The notes under the pieces: model-generated
The model's database searches: none
The model's input: the letters and a program-made list of their open reading frames with translations, nothing else
Told to the model about the DNA's origin: nothing
Position numbers and translations under genes: made by a program
Origin: Rhodopirellula sp.
GTDB lineage: Bacteria; Planctomycetota; Planctomycetia; Planctomycetales; Planctomycetaceae
Direction: 5' to 3'
Assembly (NCBI GenBank): GCA_013203845.1
Contig: JABMPE010000702.1
Coordinates: 1-41,097, forward strand
DNA length: 41,097 nt
Part shown: piece by piece, positions 26,601 through 34,397 of the stretch
Layout: each line of letters begins with the position of its first letter
Position numbering within the stretch: the first letter of the stretch is position 1

Positions 26601-27046
26601 ACGGCGCGAATCGCACGCTGGGCACGATCGACGGTGAAACCTTCGATACTCTCTCCGCACAACGCGATAAACACGACGAGGGCCGCCGTCGAGTGTTCAC
26701 CCAGAACGATCGCCGCCAGACACGCAATCGTCAGCGCCAGGTCCGCTCCCACTTTACCGTCGAAAAGGTTCTCAAGCGTCTGGTAGAGAATCCGGGCTCC
26801 CCCCAGCACAGCAGCCAGCAACGCCAGCCGGAAACCGCCGAGCGATTGATACTCGCTCCAGTTCGAGACACCAGTCTCGTTCAGAAAGCCGATCCCCAGA
26901 TCGATTGCGAACAGGACACCAACGACAAAGGTCAGCAGGTAGATCGGCGCGGAGCGGTAGTGAAATCCGCGTCCGGCATCGGCTGCAGAGCCACCAATGG
27001 GAGTTTCCTCAAGAAATTCCCGGCAAGATTCAGGACAATAGTTCAT
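23660..27046 (-). CDS. P1B-type metal ATPase fused to an HflK-like SPFH domain
   Basis: 1128 residues in one uninterrupted frame. Residues 1-700 are a P1B heavy-metal pump: actuator [14 protein letters not shown] metal motif C309-P-C-P, phosphorylated D353 in [15 protein letters not shown] nucleotide motif near 390, [10 protein letters not shown] near 571, and H661-E in the last TM pair. The usual N-terminal HMA domain is absent; instead the protein starts [12 protein letters not shown] further TM helix (about 715-737) leads into an SPFH domain (about 740-1000) opening [30 protein letters not shown], clearly HflK-like, then a coiled region and a Pro/Glu-rich end. An in-frame TGA lies five codons upstream of the ATG, so the start is secure. 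Metal substrate not determinable. Confidence 0.9.
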   Translation of the reverse strand: MNYCPESCREFLEETPIGGSAADAGRGFHYRSAPIYLLTFVVGVLFAIDLGIGFLNETGVSNWSEYQSLGGFRLALLAAVLGGARILYQTLENLFDGKVGADLALTIACLAAIVLGEHSTAALVVFIALCGESIEGFTVDRAQRAIRAVFNLCPPTARVMNDGLEVEVAAVDVAIGQVVLVRPGERLPVDGVVRSGNSAVDESALTGESLPVEKTIGDEAFAGTLNQFGALEVEATRAATDSTISKVVKLVAEATERKAPLERTADRYARMFLPVVLGVAVCTLIGWRLSTGEWRPGFLPALSVLVVACPCPLILATPSAVMAAMAWLARSGVVVKGSIVLEQLAQVDTFAFDKTGTLTKGELQTGTIVSYLDDVDETELLRTAAIAERRSEHPIARLVCREANARECVVPGVYDFATHPGAGVTARTTQADLGTWAAGFPADSDGRLPLVVGNRRLVEDSGIELSGDVTETLFDMDAQGESSLIVAVGNRVIGVVGVRDTVRDSAAEVLQQLRASGINSFAMLTGDREAAAYELQKSLPTFDSIEAGLLPADKASWIQNLTAKGRRVAMIGDGVNDGPALATATVGIALGGVGSEIAADAGDLILMGDPLKPLPGLLRLSRRLVLTIRQSIYLFAFGMNGCGMVLGATGVLSPGAAALFHEVASLAVMINALRLLWFERREQTRLGQISETVGSAAEWLMEMLSPSRIVFRFVEHAGVITRLAGVAVALAWLMSGLCLIDEDQQAVVTRFGKFESTLASGLHWRWPRPFEEIRVERVGNSRVVQIGFRSSGSSVSATSDDAINQLGTTSSEGGGGPVEWTSDHNGQEYEGLAAESMTLTGDEVPVELTAEFSYRISDLQQFVFSCSDPEALIRSVVESSIRKTVATVSLDTVMTESRTLVERRVKQDVATALDHYGLGVEVLGVSLLDVHPPRPVVDSYRQVADAIELHEQLINEAEAYYSQTVLSAAGEKAIRRLSSSVQQEERTGESTTGEIANWSLTDELWTAITREDAEQPMELSGEAAAILHRAHEQRTKRVTAAAASVARCSSLVTQHVSYPLLTGTTLYFQAVTDALASQTLTIIDPAVAGKQHLLLIDPTGFSAPTILQSPLLQPATTPSEEIEEPPPE

Positions 27047-27223
27047 AGAGGGCCAACGTCAGGAATTGCAGACTTTGATGCTACTGAAGCACCGATCTGC
27101 TTTCCACGAGCACACTCTCTCATCACCCCATTGCAATCCTGCTGCGCACACAAGCTGATGATTTGACAGGTCAGAACTCTGCCGCCGATACTTACCTGAC
27201 GGGAATCGAGTCCACACGATGCA

Positions 27224-28291
27224 TTACTTTGATGTCGCTGGCCCTGCCGGCTTCGAAGCTGCCGGTTGAGACTCGACCGGCGTCGGCTCCGTTGATTTTG
27301 CCTCGACCGACTTCGGCTCTGCTGACTTTGGAGCTGCTGACTTCGGAGCTGCTGACTTCGGAGCTGCTGACCCGGTGTCGGGAGTCTTCAGCGTTTGACG
27401 ACGTTTCACACCTGGATGTTTAAACGTCGGCATTGGCGGCTTGGGCTTTTCCGCCGTTTCAACATCGCAGTCAGGCAGTGCTTCCCGCAGTTTCTGCTTT
27501 CCTTCAGCCGTCAGATCTGTGTCGCTGATGTTGAGATATTTCAGTGATTTGAAACTCGCGAGGACCGGAATGGAGGCGTCGGTCACAACCGTTCCTTCCA
27601 GTCCGAAGTGGGTCAGATCGGCAAAGCCTTTCAGTTCTGCAATTCCGGCATCGGTGACTCCCGTGTGGGACAACTGCAGCGCTTTCAAACTGTTCAGCAC
27701 CTTAATGTGCGAAACAACTTTGTCCGTCACCGGAGTTCCCGTCAGGTACAGCATCGCCAGTTTCGGCAGCCTTTCGATGTGCCGCAAACCATCGTCATTA
27801 ACGAGAGTCCAGTTGAGCCTCAGCAGGCGAAGGCTGACGATGCCTTCGATACTCGACAGACCTTTGTTGCTCGTTGGCGTCCACTGCGCGCTGACAATCA
27901 GGAGGTTATTCAGAGTCCTCAGTTGAAGCAGGCCATCGGCGGAAATCGGGGTGGCATCGACGACCAGAAAGAGATTCCGCAAGTAGCGAAACTGTGACAT
28001 GACGTCTGTCCTGATCAGCCCTGTCGTCGTGAGGTGCTCGCTAAACAGCGTCACCATGATTCCGGGAATGCCGATCAGCGGATCGTCGACTTCGGCAACT
28101 TTGCACCCAAGCTCCTTGAGACGCTCGATCGCTTCGCGTTCTTTCAGCTCGATCTGGTCGGTGGTCAGCTCCAGCGGTCCAGTGCTTTCGCGACCACATC
28201 CGGACAGCCCGACCAGCAATATCAGCGCCAGCCAAGCCTGAAATTTCAACGGAAACGTCGCTTCAATCGAAGTCAAACGCAGCATCGGCAT
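27224..28291 (-). CDS. Leucine-rich-repeat lipoprotein
   Basis: 355 residues. Seen: a hydrophobic leader with lipobox LVGLSGC (C at about residue 32), so a lipoprotein is predicted. About residues 75-265 form planctomycete-style LRRs of about 24 residues with units such as LRHIERLPKLAMLYLTGTPVTDK and LKALQLSHTGVTDAGIAEL. The C-terminal 80 residues are Pro/Ala/Lys/Ser-rich, with a short tandem repeat (SAAPK units). The start could be either of two ATGs six bases apart (28291 or 28285). It is 11 bp downstream of the zinc-ribbon/TM gene, so probably co-transcribed. LRRs suggest protein binding at the cell surface; ligand unknown. Confidence 0.88.
   Translation of the reverse strand: MPMLRLTSIEATFPLKFQAWLALILLVGLSGCGRESTGPLELTTDQIELKEREAIERLKELGCKVAEVDDPLIGIPGIMVTLFSEHLTTTGLIRTDVMSQFRYLRNLFLVVDATPISADGLLQLRTLNNLLIVSAQWTPTSNKGLSSIEGIVSLRLLRLNWTLVNDDGLRHIERLPKLAMLYLTGTPVTDKVVSHIKVLNSLKALQLSHTGVTDAGIAELKGFADLTHFGLEGTVVTDASIPVLASFKSLKYLNISDTDLTAEGKQKLREALPDCDVETAEKPKPPMPTFKHPGVKRRQTLKTPDTGSAAPKSAAPKSAAPKSAEPKSVEAKSTEPTPVESQPAASKPAGPATSK
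27321..27365. repeat. 15-bp tandem repeat in the LRR gene
   Basis: Three near-identical 15-bp units (27321-27335, 27336-27350, 27351-27365; GCTGACTTCGGAGCT) with degenerate copies on both sides. They encode the SAAPK repeats at the protein C-terminus. A 15-bp unit keeps the frame whatever the copy number, so strain-to-strain length variation is expected. Confidence 0.9.
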
Positions 28292-28302
28292 TCTGCTCCG
28301 AT

Positions 28303-29202
28303 CTATTCATTCAGCTCAAAATCAATCACTTGACTGCCAGCTTCTATGGTAATTTCGCGGTTCACTCGAACGGTGCCGACAGTGATCTGAACTTCGTGCT
28401 TGCCGAGAACGAGACCTTCAACGTCGTCGTCGTAAAAGGCTTCGTAAGCACCATCCGCATCCGAAAAGGCAAACGAAGAACCGCCCGAGTAACCGGCGTC
28501 ACGACCGGTTCCTGGGACGGGAGAGAAACTCAGATGGGCTGCGACGCCTTCGCCATTGCTGGTGACTCGACCAGTCAGCGTGGCAAGTTCCGGTAAGCCC
28601 GCGCCTCCTCCAAAGCTTCCGGAAACGATCCAGTAGAAGAACGAAAACAAGACAACGCCTACAACAACGCAGGGCAGGACACGCTGCAGCAACAGATAAT
28701 TGATTTCGGAAAAGTCGTAACTCACCTTTTCCGGGTTTGCTGGATCCTTGAAGTCGCCGGGACGGTTACGTTTTCCGGTCTTTGACAGAAGGCTGCTGGC
28801 GATCGACGCGGCATTACCGCCGGAGCCAGGTTCAGCCTCACCTGCGATTCCCGGCTCAGCTGAAACCGGTGCCTTCTTCTTCGGCGGAGGAGGAGGTTCA
28901 TCTTCATCATCGTCCGCGCTTACGGTCGCGACAAAACGAGGGCGCGGCGCGGGTTCCTGCATACTGAAGAAATCGTCGCCAAAGATGGCATCCTCTTCTT
29001 CTTCCTGAGCCGACTTCTTTGGGCCTTCAGGTGGAGACGAATTTGGATCATCTCCCAGAAGCACGTCGTCAGAATCGTCAGAAGATGCGTTCGGAATCAG
29101 AATCTTCGCACGACACTTAGGACATTTACCCTCAGTACCGGCCAGCTTGTCTTTGACTTTCAGAGACGCACCGCAGTGATCACATTCACAATGAATCGTC
29201 AT
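28303..29202 (-). CDS. Zinc-ribbon, single-TM protein with carboxypeptidase-regulatory-like domain
   Basis: About 299 residues from the ATG at 29202, which has AGGGCGGC just upstream; 29220 is an alternative. Seen: an N-terminal zinc ribbon CDHCGASL ... CPKCRAKILIPN (two CxxC pairs about 17 residues apart), then a long acidic and Pro/Lys-rich disordered stretch with PPPPPKKK. One TM helix at about 175-197 follows (LPCVVVGVVLFSFFYWIVSG). The C-terminal domain (LTGRVTSNGEGVAAHLSFSP ... SFAFSDADGAYEAFY) resembles the carboxypeptidase-regulatory-like beta sandwich common in planctomycete extracytoplasmic proteins. Cytoplasmic ribbon and periplasmic domain is the likely topology. It is followed 11 bp later by the LRR lipoprotein. 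Function unknown. Confidence 0.82.
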   Translation of the reverse strand: MTIHCECDHCGASLKVKDKLAGTEGKCPKCRAKILIPNASSDDSDDVLLGDDPNSSPPEGPKKSAQEEEEDAIFGDDFFSMQEPAPRPRFVATVSADDDEDEPPPPPKKKAPVSAEPGIAGEAEPGSGGNAASIASSLLSKTGKRNRPGDFKDPANPEKVSYDFSEINYLLLQRVLPCVVVGVVLFSFFYWIVSGSFGGGAGLPELATLTGRVTSNGEGVAAHLSFSPVPGTGRDAGYSGGSSFAFSDADGAYEAFYDDDVEGLVLGKHEVQITVGTVRVNREITIEAGSQVIDFELNE

Positions 29203-29242
29203 GCCGCCCTCATCCTTCATCGCGACAGAGACAACGCCCGTG

Positions 29243-29279
29243 AAAAAAACCTGGCAGCACGGTAGAACCGGCTGCCAGG
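29243..29279 (-). terminator. Rho-independent terminator downstream of the DUF1559 gene
   Basis: On the minus strand, CCTGGCAGC (complement of 29271-29279) pairs perfectly with GCTGCCAGG (complement of 29250-29258). An inner CGGT/ACCG extension closes a 3-nt loop, with one bulged base. Seven Ts follow (complement of 29243-29249). It separates the DUF1559 gene from the zinc-ribbon gene downstream. Confidence 0.92.
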
Positions 29280-29320
29280 ACGTTCACAAAAGTAAAAGTA
29301 AGGCGTCGATCGACTTTACG

Positions 29321-30448
29321 CTAATTCGCACCGAACTGACCAACAGCTATGCCTGACGCGATGTTTCCGAGGTTTGCAAAAACCACAGAATTGATGTTCT
29401 CACTGAGGGACCGCACCGAGCCATCAGCAAGACAGAATTGAGCAATCCCGACATGCTCGCTGGCGGGAGCGGTGTAGTGTTCACCCTTGTTGATCCCCCC
29501 CCTCGCTCGGTTCTGCGGAGTGGGAGCAATCATCGATGGGGTCGGGGATGTGGTAAACAGCGTCGCTGCCCCACCCCACGCCCAGCCATCGCTGCTGACA
29601 CGCCGAACATCCACGGTCGCCAACGGCGGTGTCCTGAACCTCGCCAATTCACCGACCATCAGCACATTACTCGTGCCGTCCGTGACATGGGCGACTCGAA
29701 CAGAACTATTGACGAACAGTATGCCCATGTTCAATCCGTTCTGAGCGTATAGGACGTTCGCCGGCAATGAGGTCTGAGCTGGAGTCAACGTGAATACGGG
29801 ACGCAGCACAGAACCGTTGGCGGCCGTCGTCTCTGTGCTGTCACTGACAATAATTCCTGACCCGGCACAGCCACCGTAATCATTCCCACCTTTCGTATAC
29901 GCAGAATGAATCCGATACGTATTGTTGAACTTGATTGGATCCATATTGCTGCGCCGCGACGGGCAGTAGAAAGCAGGAATGTTGTTCAGGATTGCGGGAC
30001 TGCCACCCAGCAGAGGATTCGTCGACGGGCAAATCGTAGGAGCCACCGTCCCATGGAAGTAAACATTCCCGTCGCACTCGGAGTACGCTTTGTAGACATC
30101 AGCGTAATCCATGAAGGGCAGGATATGGAGCATCCAACTGTCGCCGTGCAGCCCGGACAGGTTCAGTCCTGCCGTATTGATGGGCTCAGATGGGTCGTTT
30201 GTCTGCAGAGTCGTGCTGTTCAAAAACAGAGAGGCAACCATGCCAGGAGGGAAGACTCCGTGAGTGGTGTGGTAGTTGTGGAGTGCCAATCCCATCTGCT
30301 TGAGATGATTCTGGCACTGGCTGCGTCGAGCAGCTTCACGAGCCTGTTGCACAGCCGGCAGAAGAATGGCGATCAGAATCGCGATAATCGAGATCACGAC
30401 CAGAAGCTCGATTAATGTGAACCCGCGGCGAAAAGCGCGACGACTCAT
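29321..30448 (-). CDS. DUF1559 prepilin-like protein
   Basis: Planctomycete pseudopilin-like protein, about 375 residues from the ATG at 30448. Seen: a type IV prepilin leader [27 protein letters not shown], where cleavage is expected after Gly and the Phe is methylated. [27 protein letters not shown] follows, the DUF1559 opening. The C-terminus has H-X9-[22 protein letters not shown]-type extra residues upstream (to 30523) are not needed; the 30448 ATG has CGGGAG about 9 nt upstream. A strong terminator follows. Such proteins are present in many copies in planctomycetes, and their role (secretion/pseudopilus or envelope) is unproven. Confidence 0.94.
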   Translation of the reverse strand: MSRRAFRRGFTLIELLVVISIIAILIAILLPAVQQAREAARRSQCQNHLKQMGLALHNYHTTHGVFPPGMVASLFLNSTTLQTNDPSEPINTAGLNLSGLHGDSWMLHILPFMDYADVYKAYSECDGNVYFHGTVAPTICPSTNPLLGGSPAILNNIPAFYCPSRRSNMDPIKFNNTYRIHSAYTKGGNDYGGCAGSGIIVSDSTETTAANGSVLRPVFTLTPAQTSLPANVLYAQNGLNMGILFVNSSVRVAHVTDGTSNVLMVGELARFRTPPLATVDVRRVSSDGWAWGGAATLFTTSPTPSMIAPTPQNRARGGINKGEHYTAPASEHVGIAQFCLADGSVRSLSENINSVVFANLGNIASGIAVGQFGAN

Positions 30449-30711
30449 GGCAGAAACTCCCGAAGACGGTTTTGTTGAACTCGATCCCCACCAGCCCCGG
30501 CTCAATACAGACCAGGAAGGCAAGATGAAGGCATGGCGTACGAAGAATTCGCTAACTCGTGGAAACGATAGTAGTTTGCGCCGGATTGAACCGTCAACAA
30601 GAAACTCAATCGGTACGGCTCTGTCTGAAATCCACTAAGTGCAATCAATCGAATACATGTCAATTCAATCGTTCGCTGAGCCTTGAGCCCTGCGGCGACT
30701 GTTGACGGGCA

Positions 30712-31377
30712 TCAATCGCCAGCGGTTCGTCGTCGAACTTCCCGCGCAAGACACAGAAGCGCCACCAGATCATAGAGCGAGTGAGCGATCATGAGCGCCA
30801 CGAGGTTGACCGAGTTGGCAAAGTGGAGCATGCAACTGAAGTAAAGGCCGATGCAAAAGGTACAAGCGGCATAACCTGGAGAGATCCAGTGCAGAATCCC
30901 GAACAGAACATTCGGAAGAATCAGAGCTTCAAACACGCCGTATCCGGCAAGCCAATTCTGCAGAAAGCCTCGAAACAGAAGTTCCTCTCCAATTCCGGCA
31001 AACAGTGCCACAACGGCGAGTTCTGCAAACGTCACTTTTGAAACAATGGGACCCAGAACTTCGCTCGAAAGATCCCAAAGCGCACGCAGCCAGGCAAAAC
31101 GGGAGCAGCGTTCAAGATACAGCATCACAAACATCGGCAGCGTGAGCAGTACACCTGCTCCCCACATCCGAGGCTCAAATAGATCAGAGCTCGTAAATCC
31201 CGCCAAAGACGGAACTCCGGTGAGCAGTTGTCCGACAATCGCTAAGGCCACGCAGCAGAGGAATGCAGCGGAGGACATCGCCAGCAGAAAAAAACGACTC
31301 TGGTGCTCTTCCGGGCTCGGTTCGTTCCCTGATCGTTCTCGTTCCCTGATCGTTTCTTTGGCACCGTCAACCATCAC
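30712..31377 (-). CDS. CPBP-family intramembrane metalloprotease
   Basis: 221-residue polytopic membrane protein. Seen: motif 1 EELLFR (E131, E132, R136), motif 2 FGILH (H163) and motif 3 AHSLYDLVA toward the C-terminus, the three conserved blocks of the CPBP (CAAX protease/bacteriocin-processing, ABI) family. About six hydrophobic segments fit this. The N-terminus (about 25 residues) is charged and cytosolic. The start is either of two adjacent ATGs (31377 or 31374). It stands alone upstream of DUF1559 with 263 bp between, so substrate and partner are unknown. Confidence 0.9.
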   Translation of the reverse strand: MMVDGAKETIRERERSGNEPSPEEHQSRFFLLAMSSAAFLCCVALAIVGQLLTGVPSLAGFTSSDLFEPRMWGAGVLLTLPMFVMLYLERCSRFAWLRALWDLSSEVLGPIVSKVTFAELAVVALFAGIGEELLFRGFLQNWLAGYGVFEALILPNVLFGILHWISPGYAACTFCIGLYFSCMLHFANSVNLVALMIAHSLYDLVALLCLAREVRRRTAGD

Positions 31378-31972
31378 AGGCTCTCCGCCGCCCGCGTGAT
31401 GTCGAAAAAAACGTCACAGCCAGACTGGCAATACCAGACGCGCATGCGGATACAACCGCTTCAACACGTGACTGATGGGAAGTCGTCAATTCTTTTCGAA
31501 AACCAGTCGATACCATGAAATGCCCGCATGGCAGGTGAAAATTCGTGATCAACAGCAGACCGGACAAACTGCCCACCTCAGATGCAAGTGCTCTGAAGTC
31601 CGGCCAGATCGCATGGACACGCCCAAAAAGTAACTCTGATCTACAGCTTGATTAACTCGCACTGAGTTCAACCGTCCACACCCGTCATGTTCCCTGGATC
31701 GCCGTCTTCGTTCTGTCCCCTCGGAACGATGACGGCGATCTATTTGCGCCGACCTATATTTGCGCTGACGCTGTTCTCACTGGTGCAAAGCCCGCTCCCC
31801 GACGAATGCCTGCACCGTAACGGACGCCGCTGAAAAGTGAGCGGTCAGTCACGGCAGCATAGGGGCGGATGAAGATCACGGCCACAAGGAATCACATTGG
31901 ACACATGGCCTGACGTTGCGCCACGACATCGCAAAGAAAGACGAGCACAGACCGGCGAGATTCCGTTCTGGC
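31378..31972. other. Intergenic region between the CPBP gene and the dolichol-kinase-like gene
   Basis: About 595 bp without a supportable gene. A minus-strand frame at 31367-31576 overlaps the CPBP start and has no recognisable features. The region contains a long-loop inverted repeat (31697-31740), a nearby direct repeat TATTTGCGC, and a small hairpin (CCGCT/AGCGG, about 31828-31845) after the dolichol-kinase-like gene. The CPBP promoter should be here, but no strong consensus was found. Confidence 0.45.
31697..31740. repeat. 10-bp perfect inverted repeat with 24-nt loop
   Basis: GATCGCCGTC (31697-31706) and GACGGCGATC (31731-31740) are exact reverse complements. TATTTGCGC follows twice within about 30 bp. 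There is no U-tract on either strand, so it is not a standard terminator. Confidence 0.8.
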
Positions 31973-32725
31973 TTAAAACCAGGCGGCGGCCGCATAGTGC
32001 GAAGTCGCAATTCCAATCGCCGCTGCAGCACCGACTCGAATGTTGTCATCAATGCGTGACTTGAGAGACTCGCAGATCGCCGCAAACAGCGAAGCCGATC
32101 CACCGACGGCAAGAGCCAGTGAGAACGAGACGGCAGGCCGTGATTCGCCCCAGTAGACCATCGCTGACCAGGGCACAGCAAATACTAGAAAACACAAAAA
32201 TCCCGCCCAGCTTTTCTGCCTGTTCCACGGAAGTCGCGGACCGGGGAGCAGCAGACCGCCAACGGTAGCGAAGCCGTCACCAAACGAAATGATTGCCAGC
32301 GTCGCAAGTCCCAATTGAGCATGCGCGGGAATCAGCATCAGCAACAGAAACACGGGCACGGTGTATCCCAGAATGCAGGCCGGGTTATTGGTCTCGCCAT
32401 GGCGAGCGATGCGTCGGTATTTGACGGCGGTTGCAATTCCGATACCGCCGATAATCAGCCCCAACCACGCACGACAATCCCAGGACAGCGGGTCGCGATG
32501 TGGAATAAACCAGAGGATCGTTGGCAGAAGTCCCGGCAGAATGTGAAGCAACCGCCGCTTGCACTCGATCGCCGACATTCGACCAAACATCTGGACATGC
32601 TGACTCCCAGCAAATTCCAGGTGCGGAGCAGGAACGACCACCGTCGCTCCGGTTCGAACAGTTTCGATCCGAGCTTGCGAGGCGGAAGTCTTCGAGGTTG
32701 ATGCGGGTGCTGCAAAATCAGACAT
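31973..32725 (-). CDS. Dolichol-kinase / phytol-kinase-like CTP-dependent membrane enzyme
   Basis: 250 residues, polytopic membrane protein of the phosphatidate cytidylyltransferase-like superfamily. Seen: a C-terminal half with FGDGFATVGG, LPWNRQKSWAGFLCFLVFAVP and an acidic ICESLKSRIDDNIRVG, the usual order of motifs in dolichol/phytol kinase-type proteins (nucleotide-binding GDG, KSxxG, and E...DD). About seven hydrophobic helices are visible. Residues 1-55 are a Ser/Thr-rich polar region. Substrate cannot be told: phytol, dolichol/polyprenol or related lipid alcohols are possible. It is divergent from the citrate-synthase-like gene, with about 300 bp between. Confidence 0.75.
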   Translation of the reverse strand: MSDFAAPASTSKTSASQARIETVRTGATVVVPAPHLEFAGSQHVQMFGRMSAIECKRRLLHILPGLLPTILWFIPHRDPLSWDCRAWLGLIIGGIGIATAVKYRRIARHGETNNPACILGYTVPVFLLLMLIPAHAQLGLATLAIISFGDGFATVGGLLLPGPRLPWNRQKSWAGFLCFLVFAVPWSAMVYWGESRPAVSFSLALAVGGSASLFAAICESLKSRIDDNIRVGAAAAIGIATSHYAAAAWF

Positions 32726-32829
32726 CAGATTCTCGATCTGTCACGAAGTTCAGAGCGGCCATGCGGGGGAAGTCCGTTATCCAACGGAGCAAATTCACTG
32801 ATTCTGGTATCGACCCGCCTGCTCAAGCG

Positions 32830-32856
32830 GAATCAGGCAAATTGACACCCTGATTC
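32830..32856. promoter_or_regulatory. Operator-like inverted repeat spanning the -35 box
   Basis: GAATCAGG (32830-32837) and CCTGATTC (32849-32856) are perfect 8-bp inverted repeats, 11 bp apart (centre spacing 19 bp, roughly two helical turns). The -35 hexamer lies between them. A further CTGATTC half-site is at 32798-32804. The layout fits a repressor binding as a dimer; the regulator is unknown. Confidence 0.55.
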
Positions 32857-32869
32857 AGACTGCTAAAGT
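32842..32869 (+). promoter_or_regulatory. Sigma70-like promoter of the citrate-synthase-like gene
   Basis: Perfect -35 TTGACA (32842-32847), 16-bp spacer, then TAAAGT (32864-32869) as -10 (4 of 6 with TATAAT). Transcription would start near 32876, giving a leader of about 150 nt before the ATG at 33025. Confidence 0.65.
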
Positions 32870-33024
32870 CGCTCCGAACAGCCCCGCGGAAGTGATCGTC
32901 AGTCGTTCTTTTACGGCCTCAAGACGTTCGCAACGCGGCGACTCAGGCGACCCAACTATACATAAACCCGTTTCGGCCAATGCGTTCCAACAGGAGCGTT
33001 TGGTCAGTCTGGCGCATCATTTCA

Positions 33025-34320
33025 ATGTCTCAAGATATCCCCGACTTTTACTTGGGCACACGCATCGACGGCGTCCATTTGAACGCCGAGCAGCTCAGTG
33101 TGAGGTCAACTGACCTGAACGATTTAATCGGTTCTGTCAGTTATACCGAGGCCCTGTTCCATATCCTGCTGGGAAGACTGCCGTCGAATGACGAGCGACG
33201 GCTGTTCGACATCGTGCTGGTCGCGTTCCACGGCGGCTGGGGAGTGCTGCCGCCGACGATCCTTGTCCCGCGAATTGTCGCCGGCACAGGTGTCAACACG
33301 GCCCAGGCCATGGCAGCCGGTTTTCTGGCGAGCGGCCCGTACCATGTCGGAGCCATCGAACACGGCATGAAACTCTACAAGGCGATTGCTGAAGAGTTTG
33401 TCGCTCTGAATAAAAACAACCCAACTTCGGCTGATGTCGAGCAATTTGCGTATGACGCTACCGCTCGCCGCATCGAGTCCGGCGAAATTCTGGGTGGCTA
33501 CGGACATCCGCTGCTCCGGAAAGATCCCCGTCCAACGCATATGCGGCGTCTGATGTGCGAGATGAATTCAGAGGGCATCTACGTCGACATCTACGACGGG
33601 GTCGTCCGCTGCATGCTTGAAAAGAAAGGTGTCGTCCCGAATGTGGACGGCATGACCGGCGCGATTCTGCTGCACCTGGGATTTCAGGTGGAACATGGAA
33701 CCGGACTGTTCCTGCATGCCCGATCGGCCGCGATGCTGGCTCACATCATCGAAGAGCAGATCGAGATGCCTTACCAGACGATGCGACGATTCATGATCTT
33801 GCCGATCGCGATGCCAAAACTGTTCAACGCCGACTTCAAGAAACTGACAAAAAGATTCAACGGACTGCGAGACTCCAAAGTCTTCCAGATGATTAAGAGC
33901 ACCGTCAACTCGTCGACCCGCAAGGCCAAAGAGAAAGCGGCGGAGAAAGAACAGGTTGATCTGCGACAGATTAACGAGCATCGCCAGGCTCGCGGTGCTG
34001 CGCCGGTCGATGTTTCCGTGCTGACAAAACAAGCAGAGACCACTGACCGAACTACACGTCAGAAAGACTTTACGAATCAGGAAGACGTCCCGGAAACGCT
34101 TCCCGAAGACGGACTGTTTTCTGAAGAACTGATTTCGGACTGCTCGTCACCTGAATTGCTGGCCGGCGCGGCGTTCTTCCTGTCCAGTTGCCTGCAGTCA
34201 ATTCCCGAAGATGAAGCAGACGATTCGCAACGAGCGAAAACCGAAGCGCTGGTGAACTCCGCCCTCGAACTTGTTCGTCAGGCTGCCGGCACTTCAGGAA
34301 AAAATGCCGAAGTCGGTTAA
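33025..34320 (+). CDS. Citrate-synthase / citryl-CoA-lyase-like protein
   Basis: About 431 residues from ATG 33025 (MSQDIPDFYLG); the frame opens at 32980. Seen: citrate synthase fold motifs GRLPSNDERRLFDIVLVAFHGG, the active-site-like GPYHVGAIEHGM and GYGHPLLRKDPRPTHMRR (catalytic His), and NVDGMTGAILLHLGF. The NVDG form is closer to citryl-CoA lyase and ATP-citrate lyase C-domains than to ordinary citrate synthase (NVDFYSG), which suggests a lyase or an unassigned acyl-CoA condensing activity. Residues after about 300 are a charged, partly disordered extension of about 130 residues (KAKEKAAEKEQ, TTDRTTRQKDF) outside the core fold. It is followed 77 bp later by ricT. Confidence 0.8.
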   Translation: MSQDIPDFYLGTRIDGVHLNAEQLSVRSTDLNDLIGSVSYTEALFHILLGRLPSNDERRLFDIVLVAFHGGWGVLPPTILVPRIVAGTGVNTAQAMAAGFLASGPYHVGAIEHGMKLYKAIAEEFVALNKNNPTSADVEQFAYDATARRIESGEILGGYGHPLLRKDPRPTHMRRLMCEMNSEGIYVDIYDGVVRCMLEKKGVVPNVDGMTGAILLHLGFQVEHGTGLFLHARSAAMLAHIIEEQIEMPYQTMRRFMILPIAMPKLFNADFKKLTKRFNGLRDSKVFQMIKSTVNSSTRKAKEKAAEKEQVDLRQINEHRQARGAAPVDVSVLTKQAETTDRTTRQKDFTNQEDVPETLPEDGLFSEELISDCSSPELLAGAAFFLSSCLQSIPEDEADDSQRAKTEALVNSALELVRQAAGTSGKNAEVG

Positions 34321-34397
34321 CATGCTCATGCTGTTCGGGGAAATCCCACACGCTCTTTTTGATGAAGTAAGCCGGCAGGAACACAGAAAAGGCAAAC

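Larger units (their letters stand above)
32726..33024. other. Divergent promoter region
   Basis: About 300 bp between two divergent genes. It contains the sigma70-like promoter at 32842-32869 and its inverted repeat. No gene is supported; plus-strand frames from 32892 are shadows or upstream extensions of the citrate-synthase-like frame. Confidence 0.6.

Noticed and set aside
31367-31576. Minus-strand ORF overlapping the CPBP gene start
   Set aside because: Overlaps the real gene in another frame and has no features.
33025-34320. Ordinary citrate synthase (gltA)
   Set aside because: NVDG instead of NVDFYSG and a long charged tail; function left open.
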